A model generated the notes under the pieces. That model worked only from the letters and a program-made list of their open reading frames with translations. It was not told the DNA's origin and searched no databases. A DNA stretch of 5,767 bases from Flavobacteriales bacterium UBA2426 (lineage in GTDB: Bacteria > Bacteroidota > Bacteroidia > Flavobacteriales_F > PHOS-HE28), in assembly GCA_002342985.1 (NCBI GenBank), contig DDRC01000246.1, positions 6,882 through 12,648 of the forward strand, given 5' to 3'. Positions 1 through 5,767 of this stretch are shown in pieces. Position numbers and translations under genes: made by a program. Position 1 is the first letter of the stretch. Every line of letters begins with the position of its first letter.

Positions 1-518
1 AGGTTGCCGGTGGGCTCGTCGGCGAGGATGAGTTCGGGGTCGTTCACCAGCGCACGCGCGATGCTCACGCGCTGCTGCTCGCCGCCGCTGAGCTCGTGCG
101 GCATCTTGTAGCCCTTGTTGGCCAGGCCCACCTTCTCCAGCACCTCCTGCGCGCGGGCATCCATGGCCTTGCGGTCGGTCCAGCCGGTGGCGCGCATCAC
201 GAAAGAGAGGTTCTCGTTCACCGTGCGGTCGCTGAGCAGCTGGAAGTCCTGGAACACGATGCCGATCTTCCGGCGGAGGTAGGGCACCTGGCCGCGCTTG
301 AGCTTGCGCAGGTCGAAGCCGCAGCAGAAGCCCTCGCCCTCGGTGAGCGGAACATCGCCGTAGAGCACGCGCATGAGGCTGCTCTTGCCGCTGCCCGTGC
401 GGCCGATGAGGAAGACGAACTCGCCCTTGTAGAGCGTGAAGTCAACGTTGTTGAGCACCAGGTTCTCGCGCTGGAAGATGCGTGCGCCGTTGAGCTGGAT
501 GACGGGGGCGTCGGACAT
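1..518 (-). CDS. ftsE: Cell division ABC transporter ATP-binding protein FtsE (C-terminus cut by window edge)
   Basis: FtsE is the cytoplasmic ATPase that works with the membrane protein FtsX at the division site to control peptidoglycan hydrolysis. Translating the minus strand from the ATG at 518-516 gives 172 full codons, then the window ends. Visible ABC ATPase motifs in order are Walker A GRTGSGKS (residues 39-46), the Q-loop in [12 protein letters not shown] (Q90), the signature LSGGEQQR (143-150), and Walker B LILADE (163-168, D167 and E168) followed by PTGN. The stretch [18 protein letters not shown] resembles E. coli FtsE (VPFLRRQIGMIFQDHHLL), which separates it from LolD-type or MacB-type ATPases. 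FtsE is usually about 220-230 residues, so roughly 50 residues are missing. It starts close to the strand switch and is transcribed away from the TPR gene; ftsX is not visible. An adjacent cysteine pair (C65, C66) is a small oddity. No Shine-Dalgarno sequence precedes the start. The family is certain; FtsE identity is very likely. Confidence 0.93.
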   Translation of the reverse strand, partial: MSDAPVIQLNGARIFQRENLVLNNVDFTLYKGEFVFLIGRTGSGKSSLMRVLYGDVPLTEGEGFCCGFDLRKLKRGQVPYLRRKIGIVFQDFQLLSDRTVNENLSFVMRATGWTDRKAMDARAQEVLEKVGLANKGYKMPHELSGGEQQRVSIARALVNDPELILADEPTGN

Positions 519-536
519 GGGCGTGCAGGGAAGCCC

Positions 537-544
537 CAAAGGTG
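537..544 (-). promoter_or_regulatory. Possible Bacteroidota-type -7 promoter element for ftsE
   Basis: The minus strand reads CACCTTTG here, one mismatch from the Bacteroidota -7 consensus TAnnTTTG, and it ends 18 bp before the ftsE start. No TTG was found at the usual -33 distance, so the assignment rests on one element and on its position. The same nine bases ACCTTTGGG also occur upstream of gyrB. Confidence 0.3.
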
Positions 545-550
545 GCAATT

Positions 551-562
551 CGGCCCGGGCCG
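551..562. repeat. Perfect 12-bp palindrome CGGCCCGGGCCG in the divergent promoter region
   Basis: Each half (CGGCCC / GGGCCG) is the reverse complement of the other with no spacer. It lies between the divergent ftsE and TPR genes, about 7 bp upstream of the candidate ftsE -7 element, so it could be an operator affecting both directions. A hairpin cannot form without opening the centre. In DNA this rich in G and C, a palindrome of this length can arise by chance. No T-run follows on either strand, so it is not a terminator. Confidence 0.35.
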
Positions 563-659
563 CCCGCGTTATGCCCTTGGCCCGATGCTTGTCGCAGGTG
601 AACAGGCGCGCGTGGATAAGTACGGCCCCGCGCGACGCCCCGCCCGACCGTGCCCCCAA

Positions 660-667
660 GAACTTTG
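660..667 (+). promoter_or_regulatory. Weak -7-like element GAACTTTG before the TPR gene
   Basis: GAACTTTG matches TAnnTTTG except at its first base and ends 8 bp before the first ATG of the TPR gene. If used, the transcript would have almost no leader. No TTG lies at the -33 distance; the DNA just upstream is nearly pure G and C. It is the best promoter-like string I can see in front of this operon, but the support is weak. Confidence 0.2.
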
Positions 668-675
668 ATCGCTTG

Positions 676-3600
676 ATGATGCACCCTCACCGGCAGCCGC
701 GCCAGCGCGCGCTGGCCCTGATCCCCCTGCTGTTCGCCGCTGCCATGGCCATGGCCCAGCGGCCTGCGCACTACGACCACCGCGACGCCGACCTGCTCAA
801 CGCCCTGGAGCTCTTCGCCAAGGAGAAGTACGGCGCTGCGCAGTACGAGTTCCAGCGCGTTGTGGACCGCATCGGCGACCCGCACGACCCCACACGCACC
901 GAGGCCGAGTTCCATGTGGCGCTCTGCAGCGTGCGCCTCTTCAACGATGATGCCGGCTATCGGCTGAAGCGCTTCATGAGCGAGCACCCCGAGGACCTGC
1001 ATGTGCCGCTGGTGAAGCTCGAGCTGTTCCGCCACAGCTTCAACCAGAAGGAGTGGAAGGATGCCATCGCCTGGAGCCACCAGGTGGACCGCACCCAGCT
1101 CTCCCCCGCCGATGCGGAGGAGTACCACTTCAAGCGGGGCTACGCCTTCTTCCAGCAGGACGACCGCGAGAAGGCCCTGGCCGAGTTCGCCCAGGTGAAG
1201 GACAGCAGCGGCCTCTTCGGTGCCCCGGCGCTGTACTACGCCTCGCACATCCACTACGAGCGCGGCAATCACGAGACCGCCCTGCAGGGCTTCCGCCGGC
1301 TGGAGCAGAACCCCGACTTCGCCAAGCTCGCGCCCATATACATCGCCGAGATCCTCTTCGTGCAGGGCAAGTACGACGAGCTGGCCGAGTACGTGAAGCC
1401 CCTGCTCAACGACCCGGAGCCCGGCACCAAGCGCCTGCCGGAGATCAACCGGCTGGCCGGAGAGGCCAACTACCGGCGCGGCGACTATGCCGCAGCGCTG
1501 CCCTACCTGCAGAAGAGCGCCCAGCGCGCCGGGGTGGACCGCAGCGACCGCTACATCCTCGGCTATGCCTACTACCGGACCGGCGACTGCCCGAAAGCCC
1601 TGGCCGAGCTGAACGTGGTGGCCAACGGCGCCGACAGCCTCGCCCAACTGGCCAGCTACCACATGGCGGACTGCTACCTGAAGCTCAACGAGAAGAACTA
1701 CGCGCGCAACGCCTTCAAGAAGGCGTACGAGATCGGCAAGGATCCGAAGGTGACGGAGGATGCGCTCTTCCAGTACGCCAAGCTCGCCTATGAGCTCAGC
1801 TTCGACCCCTATCACGAGGCCATCGCCGCCCTGCGGAGCTACCTGCGCGCCTATCCCGATACGCCGCGGCGCGACGAGGCCTACGAGTTCCTGCTCAACG
1901 TGTACCTGAAGACACGCAACTATGAGGACGCCCTGGCCGCGCTCGATGAGATCCAGAACAAGGACCTGCGGCTGCGCGAGGCGTACCAGAAGCTGGCCTA
2001 CAACCGCGGCGTGGAGCTCTACGAGGGCCGCAAGTATGCCGATGCGGCGCTCTTCTTCGAGCGTGCCCTGAAGTACCCCGCCAACCAAGGCATCAATGCC
2101 CGCGCCCACTACTGGATGGCGGAGAGCTACTACGGCAAGGGCGATTACGCGGCGGCCCTGCGCAAGTACGACGACCTCCGCAACGCGCCCGGCGCCTACT
2201 CCACCGACCTCTACGAGCAGGCGGGCTATGGCATGGGCTACGTGTTCCTGAAGCAGAAGCAGTACGATGAGGCGGCCGTGTCCTTCCGCCGCTACGTGCA
2301 GGCACGCCGGGGCGAGGCGCGGCAGCGCGCAGATGCCATGCTGCGTACGGGCGACTGCTACTTCGCCCTCAAGGACAACGAGCAGGCGGTGAAGTGGTAT
2401 GACGATGCCATGCGCACCGGATCGCCCGACCGTGACTACGCCATGTACCAGAAGGGCGTATGCCAGGGCCTCCTGCGCCGCTACCCCGAGAAGATTGCAA
2501 CGCTGCGCGCGCTGCTCGCAGAGATGCCCAACTCGCGCTATGCCGCCGATGCCAAGTTCCAGCTCGGGGAGACCTTCATCGTGCAGGGCGATGATGCCGA
2601 GGCGCTTAGCTACTACACGCAAGTGACGGGGCTGCACCCCAACAGCCCCCTGGTGCGCCAGGCCATGCTGCAGGCTGCGCTCATCCACAAGCGCCAGGGC
2701 CGCACGGAGGAGGCCATCGCGGGCTTCAAGGCCGTGGTGGCGAAGTACCCCACCATGGACGGTGCGCGCGATGCGCTCTCCGGGCTGGAGAACATCTACG
2801 TGGAGCTGGGCCGCGTGAGCGAGTACGAGGCCTACGTGCGGACGCTGAAGTTCGTGGACCCCGGCACGCTGGAGTTCGATGAGAAGTACTACCAGAGCGC
2901 GGAGAAGCTCTACTTCGAGGAGAAGTGCCCGCAGGCCGTCGGCGCCTTCGGCGATTACATCGGCAAGTACCCCAATGGCGGTTACGTGCTCAACGCGCTC
3001 TACTACCGCGGCGACTGCCATTACCGCGCCGGCGCCTATGACCAGGCGCTGCCCGACCTGGAGGAGGTGATCCGCCGCAACGGCGCGCAGTTCATGGAGA
3101 GCGCCTCGGCCATGGCCGCCGACATCCTCTTCCGCGACCAGCGGTGGGAGGGCGCGCTGGACCACTTCAGCCGGCTGGAGCCCATCGCCGCCTCGCCCCA
3201 GAACACCCTGGTGGCACAGGCCGGCCAGATGCGCTGCCTGCGCGAGCTGGGCCGCACCGCCGAGGCCGCCGCTGCCGGCGAGAAGGTGGCGGCCAATGCC
3301 CATGCGGATGCCGACCTGAAGAGCGAGGCCAACATCCTCATCGCCCGCAGCCTGGCGGACAAGGGCGACCTCGATGCCGCCTATGCCAGGTTCAAGGCCG
3401 TGGCCGCCAGCAGCACCACCGCGCGCGGCGCCGAGGCCAAGTACAACATGGCCTACATCCGCCACCTGCAGGCCCAGTACCGCAAGGCTGAGACGGAGGT
3501 GTTCGAGCTCGCGCAGAAGTTCCCGAGCCACGATTTCTGGAAGGCAAAGGCCTTCATTCTGCTCGGCGATGTGTACGTGCAGCTCGACGACCTCTTCCAG

Positions 3601-3768
3601 GCCAGGGCCACCCTGCAGAGCGTGATCGACAACTGCCGTGAGCCGGAGCTGGTGGCCGAGGCCCGACAGCGCCTTGATGCGATCAACGCCAGCCAGGTCC
3701 CGCGCGAGCAGCAGGCGCCCGGCTCCGACGACCTCACCATCCCCATGCCCGGCAGCGACGGCCGATAG
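676..3768 (+). CDS. Large secreted tetratricopeptide-repeat protein, predicted periplasmic
   Basis: This 1030-residue protein is a long helical solenoid. The ATG at 676 is chosen because it gives a clean signal peptide: basic n-region (R6, R9, R11), hydrophobic core ALALIPLLFAAA, and AMA-Q at residues 25-28 with predicted cleavage after A27. The reading frame is open upstream to 436, but that extension runs antisense through ftsE and would bury the signal. A second ATG at 679 is equally possible. No cysteine follows the cleavage site, so it is not a lipoprotein. About 25 TPR-like hairpins span residues 44-990, for example RRGDYAAALPYLQK (267-280), RKYADAALFFERALKYP (452-468), GRTEEAIAGFKAVVAKYP (675-692) and KCPQAVGAFGDYIGKYP (750-766). 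A probably disordered tail follows (about 1005-1030). There are nine cysteines (84, 305, 333, 561, 596, 751, 781, 854, 987). TPR solenoids bind proteins; none of the residues suggests an enzyme. It is 3 bp upstream of, and probably co-transcribed with, the barrel gene, so a scaffold or partner role for that protein is inferred. Similar Bacteroidota proteins have been annotated as putative TonB-system components (from memory, not demonstrated). Confidence 0.9.
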   Translation: MMHPHRQPRQRALALIPLLFAAAMAMAQRPAHYDHRDADLLNALELFAKEKYGAAQYEFQRVVDRIGDPHDPTRTEAEFHVALCSVRLFNDDAGYRLKRFMSEHPEDLHVPLVKLELFRHSFNQKEWKDAIAWSHQVDRTQLSPADAEEYHFKRGYAFFQQDDREKALAEFAQVKDSSGLFGAPALYYASHIHYERGNHETALQGFRRLEQNPDFAKLAPIYIAEILFVQGKYDELAEYVKPLLNDPEPGTKRLPEINRLAGEANYRRGDYAAALPYLQKSAQRAGVDRSDRYILGYAYYRTGDCPKALAELNVVANGADSLAQLASYHMADCYLKLNEKNYARNAFKKAYEIGKDPKVTEDALFQYAKLAYELSFDPYHEAIAALRSYLRAYPDTPRRDEAYEFLLNVYLKTRNYEDALAALDEIQNKDLRLREAYQKLAYNRGVELYEGRKYADAALFFERALKYPANQGINARAHYWMAESYYGKGDYAAALRKYDDLRNAPGAYSTDLYEQAGYGMGYVFLKQKQYDEAAVSFRRYVQARRGEARQRADAMLRTGDCYFALKDNEQAVKWYDDAMRTGSPDRDYAMYQKGVCQGLLRRYPEKIATLRALLAEMPNSRYAADAKFQLGETFIVQGDDAEALSYYTQVTGLHPNSPLVRQAMLQAALIHKRQGRTEEAIAGFKAVVAKYPTMDGARDALSGLENIYVELGRVSEYEAYVRTLKFVDPGTLEFDEKYYQSAEKLYFEEKCPQAVGAFGDYIGKYPNGGYVLNALYYRGDCHYRAGAYDQALPDLEEVIRRNGAQFMESASAMAADILFRDQRWEGALDHFSRLEPIAASPQNTLVAQAGQMRCLRELGRTAEAAAAGEKVAANAHADADLKSEANILIARSLADKGDLDAAYARFKAVAASSTTARGAEAKYNMAYIRHLQAQYRKAETEVFELAQKFPSHDFWKAKAFILLGDVYVQLDDLFQARATLQSVIDNCREPELVAEARQRLDAINASQVPREQQAPGSDDLTIPMPGSDGR

Positions 3769-3771
3769 ACC

Positions 3772-5463
3772 ATGAAGCGCACCACCTTCCTCCTCGCGGC
3801 CCTGCTGCCCCTGGCCGTGCTCGCCCAGACCGAGGGCCAGTACGTGATCCAGGGCATCTACAACCCCACGCTCATCGATGCGCAGAAGATCGACCTGCGC
3901 CCCGAGGGCATCGATACCATCCTGCCCAACCTGCCGGTGAACTACGCCCTGCTGCCGGCCAAGGCCGATATCGCGCCGCGGGTGGACAGCCTGGCGGCCG
4001 CGCGGCTCTCCGTGGAGAAGGCCCAGGCCCGTCTCTACAAAGGCTACCTCAAGGGCGGCTTCGGCCTGTATGCCACGCCGCTGGGTGAGCTCTACTACGA
4101 CCAGGGGCGCTCACGGAAGAACGGCTACGGCATCCACCTCAAGCACATGAGCAGCAACGGCGGGCTCGATGACGTGGGGCCGAGCCGATACAGCCACAAC
4201 AGCATCGACGGCTACTACCGGCACATCATCGCGGACAATGAGGCCTCGGGCCGCCTTACCTACGACCGCCGCCGCATCAGCTACTACGGCTACCCGAGCA
4301 ACGACAGCATCGAGAGCGTCATCCAGAACGCCCCCGACCCCCCGAAGGACCGGCTTCGGCAGTACTACAACGACATCGGGTTCGCCGGCCGCGTGCGCAG
4401 CCTCTACGAGGACAGCAGCCGCATCTCGCACGATGTGGGGCTCGATGTGCACACCTACAGCAACCTGTCCGGCAGCCGTGAGACCAACGTGCGCGTGCTG
4501 GCCGAGGCGGGAAAGCAGGAGCACAGCGAGTACTACCATGCCGGGCTGCTCATCGACAACAACACCTACCGCGCGGACCTGGGGCAGCTCGGCGAGTTCA
4601 GGCAGAACGGGACCCTGCTGGGCCTCACGCCCAGCGTGCGCACGGTGGGCCGCAGGTATTTCGTGAAGGCCGGCGTGGGCATGTACCTCGACGCCATGGG
4701 CAGCACCACCTTCCACTTCTTCCCGCAGGCCTACGCGCACTATGCCCTCTTCGACAACATCCTGGTGCCTTACGTGGGCGTGGAGGGCGAGCGCCGGCGC
4801 AACAGCTTCCGGAGCCTCACCCGCGAGAACCCCTGGCTGGGGCCCGCACCCGGTCTGGCCAACACCAGCAAGCTCTTCGACGCCTACGGCGGCCTGCGCG
4901 GCAGCTTCATGAACAACCTGGGCTTCGATGTGCGCGCCAGCTTCAGCGGCCACGACAACTACGTGCTCTTCATCAATGTGCCCAACCCGCCCTACGGAGA
5001 CCGTATGGCGGTGGTCTACGACGAGGTGGAGATCCTGGACCTGAGCGGCGAACTCACCTACAGCCGCATCAGCGACCTGCGGCTCAGCGCCCGGATCGAC
5101 GTGTACACCTACACGGTGAGGGTGCAGGAAGAGCCTTGGAACCTGCCGCCCTATCGCCTCGCCTTCGCGGCGCGCTACAGCCTGCGCGACAAGCTCATCC
5201 TCAAGGGCGAGGCGCTCTTCCTTGGGCGCCGCCCCGCCTTCCGCGCAGCCGAGCCGGGCACGGACCCTGGCGTGCTCCTCACCAGCACCCGCACCGAGCT
5301 CGATGGCTTCCTGGACCTGTACATCGGGGCCGAGTACCGCTACACCAAGCGCCTCAGCCTCTTCCTCGATGCCAGCAACCTCACCGCCAGCAAGTACGAG
5401 CGCTGGTACCGCCACCCCGTCCAGCGGGGGCTGCTGATGGTGGGGGCGACCTATGCCTTCTGA
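3772..5463 (+). CDS. Outer membrane beta-barrel protein, TonB-dependent-receptor-like but without a plug domain
   Basis: The 563-residue product begins with a signal peptide (MKRTTFLLAALLPLAVLA, cleavage before Q19). A short proline-containing linker follows (19-85) with YNPTLIDAQKI at 30-40, then long amphipathic strands rich in tyrosine, glycine and alternating residues from about 92 to the end. It ends in GATYAF: a terminal phenylalanine in an aromatic strand is the usual barrel-assembly (BAM) signal. The protein has no cysteine, as expected for an outer membrane protein. The last strands (SNLTASKYERWYRHPVQ, 535-551) look like the C-terminus of Bacteroidota TonB-dependent receptors. Only about 70 residues separate the signal peptide from the first strand, too few for a plug of about 130 residues, and I see no convincing TonB box, so classical TonB-driven import is doubtful. 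The ATG follows the TPR stop codon (TAG) by 3 bp with no Shine-Dalgarno sequence, suggesting translational coupling. Outer membrane location is confident; substrate and function are unknown. Confidence 0.88.
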   Translation: MKRTTFLLAALLPLAVLAQTEGQYVIQGIYNPTLIDAQKIDLRPEGIDTILPNLPVNYALLPAKADIAPRVDSLAAARLSVEKAQARLYKGYLKGGFGLYATPLGELYYDQGRSRKNGYGIHLKHMSSNGGLDDVGPSRYSHNSIDGYYRHIIADNEASGRLTYDRRRISYYGYPSNDSIESVIQNAPDPPKDRLRQYYNDIGFAGRVRSLYEDSSRISHDVGLDVHTYSNLSGSRETNVRVLAEAGKQEHSEYYHAGLLIDNNTYRADLGQLGEFRQNGTLLGLTPSVRTVGRRYFVKAGVGMYLDAMGSTTFHFFPQAYAHYALFDNILVPYVGVEGERRRNSFRSLTRENPWLGPAPGLANTSKLFDAYGGLRGSFMNNLGFDVRASFSGHDNYVLFINVPNPPYGDRMAVVYDEVEILDLSGELTYSRISDLRLSARIDVYTYTVRVQEEPWNLPPYRLAFAARYSLRDKLILKGEALFLGRRPAFRAAEPGTDPGVLLTSTRTELDGFLDLYIGAEYRYTKRLSLFLDASNLTASKYERWYRHPVQRGLLMVGATYAF

Positions 5464-5513
5464 GGCCGCCGTCGCACCGGTCATTGACGCATAGCGATCG
5501 ACCCGGAAAAGCA

Positions 5514-5549
5514 AGCCCTGGCGGGCTGTTAATTATCAACAAAGCCCGC
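5514..5549 (+). terminator. Alternating inverted repeats after the barrel gene, possible terminator
   Basis: Three related arms occur in order: AGCCC (5514-5518), GCGGGCT (5521-5527) and AGCCCGC (5543-5549). The middle arm can pair with the first (5-bp stem, 4-base loop) or with the third (7 perfect pairs, extended by GTT/AAC across a two-base AA bulge around the loop AATTATC). The two hairpins exclude each other. The structure begins 51 bp after the barrel stop codon and lies upstream of the candidate gyrB promoter, so ending the TPR-barrel transcript is the likeliest role. Neither hairpin has a proper U-run on the plus strand, only GTTAATT after the first, so intrinsic termination would be weak. 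On the minus strand the small hairpin is followed by TGCTTTT. Confidence 0.35.
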
Positions 5550-5592
5550 GTCCCTGTTGGGAAAACACCCCCGTCAGGCGCAGGCGAAAGGG

Positions 5593-5600
5593 TACCTTTG
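5593..5600 (+). promoter_or_regulatory. Candidate gyrB promoter, -7 element TACCTTTG
   Basis: TACCTTTG matches the Bacteroidota -7 consensus TAnnTTTG exactly and ends 38 bp before the gyrB ATG, which would give a leader of roughly 30 bases. The expected -33 TTG is not visible at the usual spacing; the nearest upstream TTG (5557-5559) is 33 bp from the element, which is too far. The element is part of a tandem repeat: CCTTTGG occurs at 5595-5601 and again at 5605-5611, one helical turn apart. Confidence 0.45.
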
Positions 5601-5638
5601 GGAGCCTTTGGAAAAGGGGCATCCTGACCATTCGAACC

Positions 5639-5767
5639 ATGTCTGAGACCACACTGGAAATGAGCGAGAAGAAGAAGGCGGCGGCGAGCTATTCAGCCGA
5701 CAGCATACAGGTACTGGAGGGGCTTGAGGCCGTGCGGAAGCGCCCGGCCATGTACATCGGCGACATC
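5639..5767 (+). CDS. gyrB: DNA gyrase subunit B (N-terminal 43 residues, cut by window edge)
   Basis: GyrB is the ATPase subunit of the type II topoisomerase that introduces negative supercoils using ATP. Only the first 43 codons are present, running exactly to the window edge. A charged, alanine-rich leader (residues 1-17) is followed by [19 protein letters not shown] (18-36) and AMYIGDI, the invariant start of the GHKL ATPase domain in GyrB proteins and especially typical of Bacteroidota GyrB. ParE has a related start, so ParE is the main alternative; the [19 protein letters not shown] form favours GyrB. The full protein would be about 640-660 residues. The ATG at 5639 is chosen for its position after the promoter-like element; an in-frame ATG at 5660 (M8) is a less likely alternative. 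No Shine-Dalgarno sequence sits at a proper distance: the purine run AAAAGGGG (5612-5619) is about 19 bp away. It has the same direction as the TPR-barrel operon but its own promoter candidate, so it is probably a separate unit. Confidence 0.93.
   Translation, partial: MSETTLEMSEKKKAAASYSADSIQVLEGLEAVRKRPAMYIGDI

Noticed and set aside
589..620. Possible sigma70-like promoter TTGTCG / GATAAG before the TPR gene
   Set aside because: The spacer is 20 bp, the -10 match is poor, and Bacteroidota do not generally use this promoter form.
96..668. A 190-codon plus-strand frame opposite ftsE
   Set aside because: It mirrors the ftsE coding strand; the minus frame has every ABC ATPase motif.
436..675. 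An 80-codon upstream extension of the TPR gene
   Set aside because: It overlaps the N-terminus of ftsE in antisense, contains no motif, and would place the signal peptide internally. The ATG at 676 (or 679) is favoured.
442..3531. A 1029-codon open frame on the minus strand opposite the TPR gene
   Set aside because: It has no recognisable domain and its low-complexity translation is rich in V, A, G, L and H. GC-ending codons on the sense strand remove antisense stops, which explains its length; the sense frame has a signal peptide and clear TPRs.
4111..5514. A 467-codon open frame on the minus strand opposite the barrel gene
   Set aside because: Same codon-bias artefact: repetitive VVAV/AAV composition, no motif, and the plus strand has a coherent outer membrane protein.
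5551..5562. Small hairpin TCCC-TGTT-GGGA downstream of the repeat cluster
   Set aside because: It has only four pairs and no T-run follows on the plus strand; chance is a sufficient explanation.
5612..5619. AAAAGGGG as a ribosome binding site for gyrB
   Set aside because: It lies about 19 bp before the ATG, too far for a Shine-Dalgarno interaction, and the other genes here have none either.
5136..5627. A 163-codon frame running from inside the barrel gene into the intergenic region
   Set aside because: It is rich in P, R and A with no motif, and it overlaps the well-supported barrel C-terminus out of frame.
1..5767. Search for CRISPR repeats, insertion-sequence ends, tRNA or rRNA, and defence or toxin-antitoxin genes
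   Set aside because: Nothing of these kinds is visible; the coding strands are filled by four consistent genes of similar composition.

Overview
The window is compact, GC-rich chromosomal DNA with a long-range core-genome feel: a partial ftsE gene, a divergently oriented two-gene envelope operon, and the first codons of gyrB. The organism is most likely a high-GC member of the Bacteroidota. Four things point there: the GyrB N-terminus has the form typical of that phylum; the giant periplasmic TPR protein is paired with an outer membrane barrel whose C-terminus resembles Bacteroidota TonB-dependent-receptor-like proteins; recognisable Shine-Dalgarno sequences are missing at all four starts; and TAnnTTTG-like -7 elements lie upstream of the transcription units. 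The family or genus cannot be read from the sequence.

Layout. Positions 518 to 1 (minus strand) hold the first 172 codons of FtsE, the cell-division ABC ATPase; its C-terminus lies outside the window. Positions 519-675 are a divergent intergenic region with a perfect 12-bp GC palindrome and a promoter-like element facing each way. Positions 676-3768 (plus) encode a 1030-residue secreted protein built almost entirely of TPR-like helical hairpins. Only 3 bp later, 3772-5463 (plus) encodes a 563-residue outer membrane beta-barrel protein. Positions 5464-5638 are an intergenic region with an alternating set of inverted repeats around an AT-rich core and, further on, an exact TACCTTTG element. From 5639 to the window end lie the first 43 codons of GyrB.

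How the genes fit together. The TPR protein and the barrel protein are almost certainly co-transcribed and both exported: one predicted to be periplasmic, the other in the outer membrane. The simplest reading is that the TPR solenoid is a scaffold or partner for the barrel. Pairs of this kind recur in Bacteroidota, where the TPR member has been labelled a putative component of a TonB system; that label is from memory and I know of no demonstrated function. FtsE and GyrB are housekeeping neighbours with no evident mechanistic link to the pair.

I see no mobile element, CRISPR array, RNA gene, toxin-antitoxin or defence locus. The least understood item is the TPR-barrel pair; the most eye-catching non-coding signals are the repeat cluster before gyrB and the nine-base string shared by the ftsE and gyrB upstream regions.
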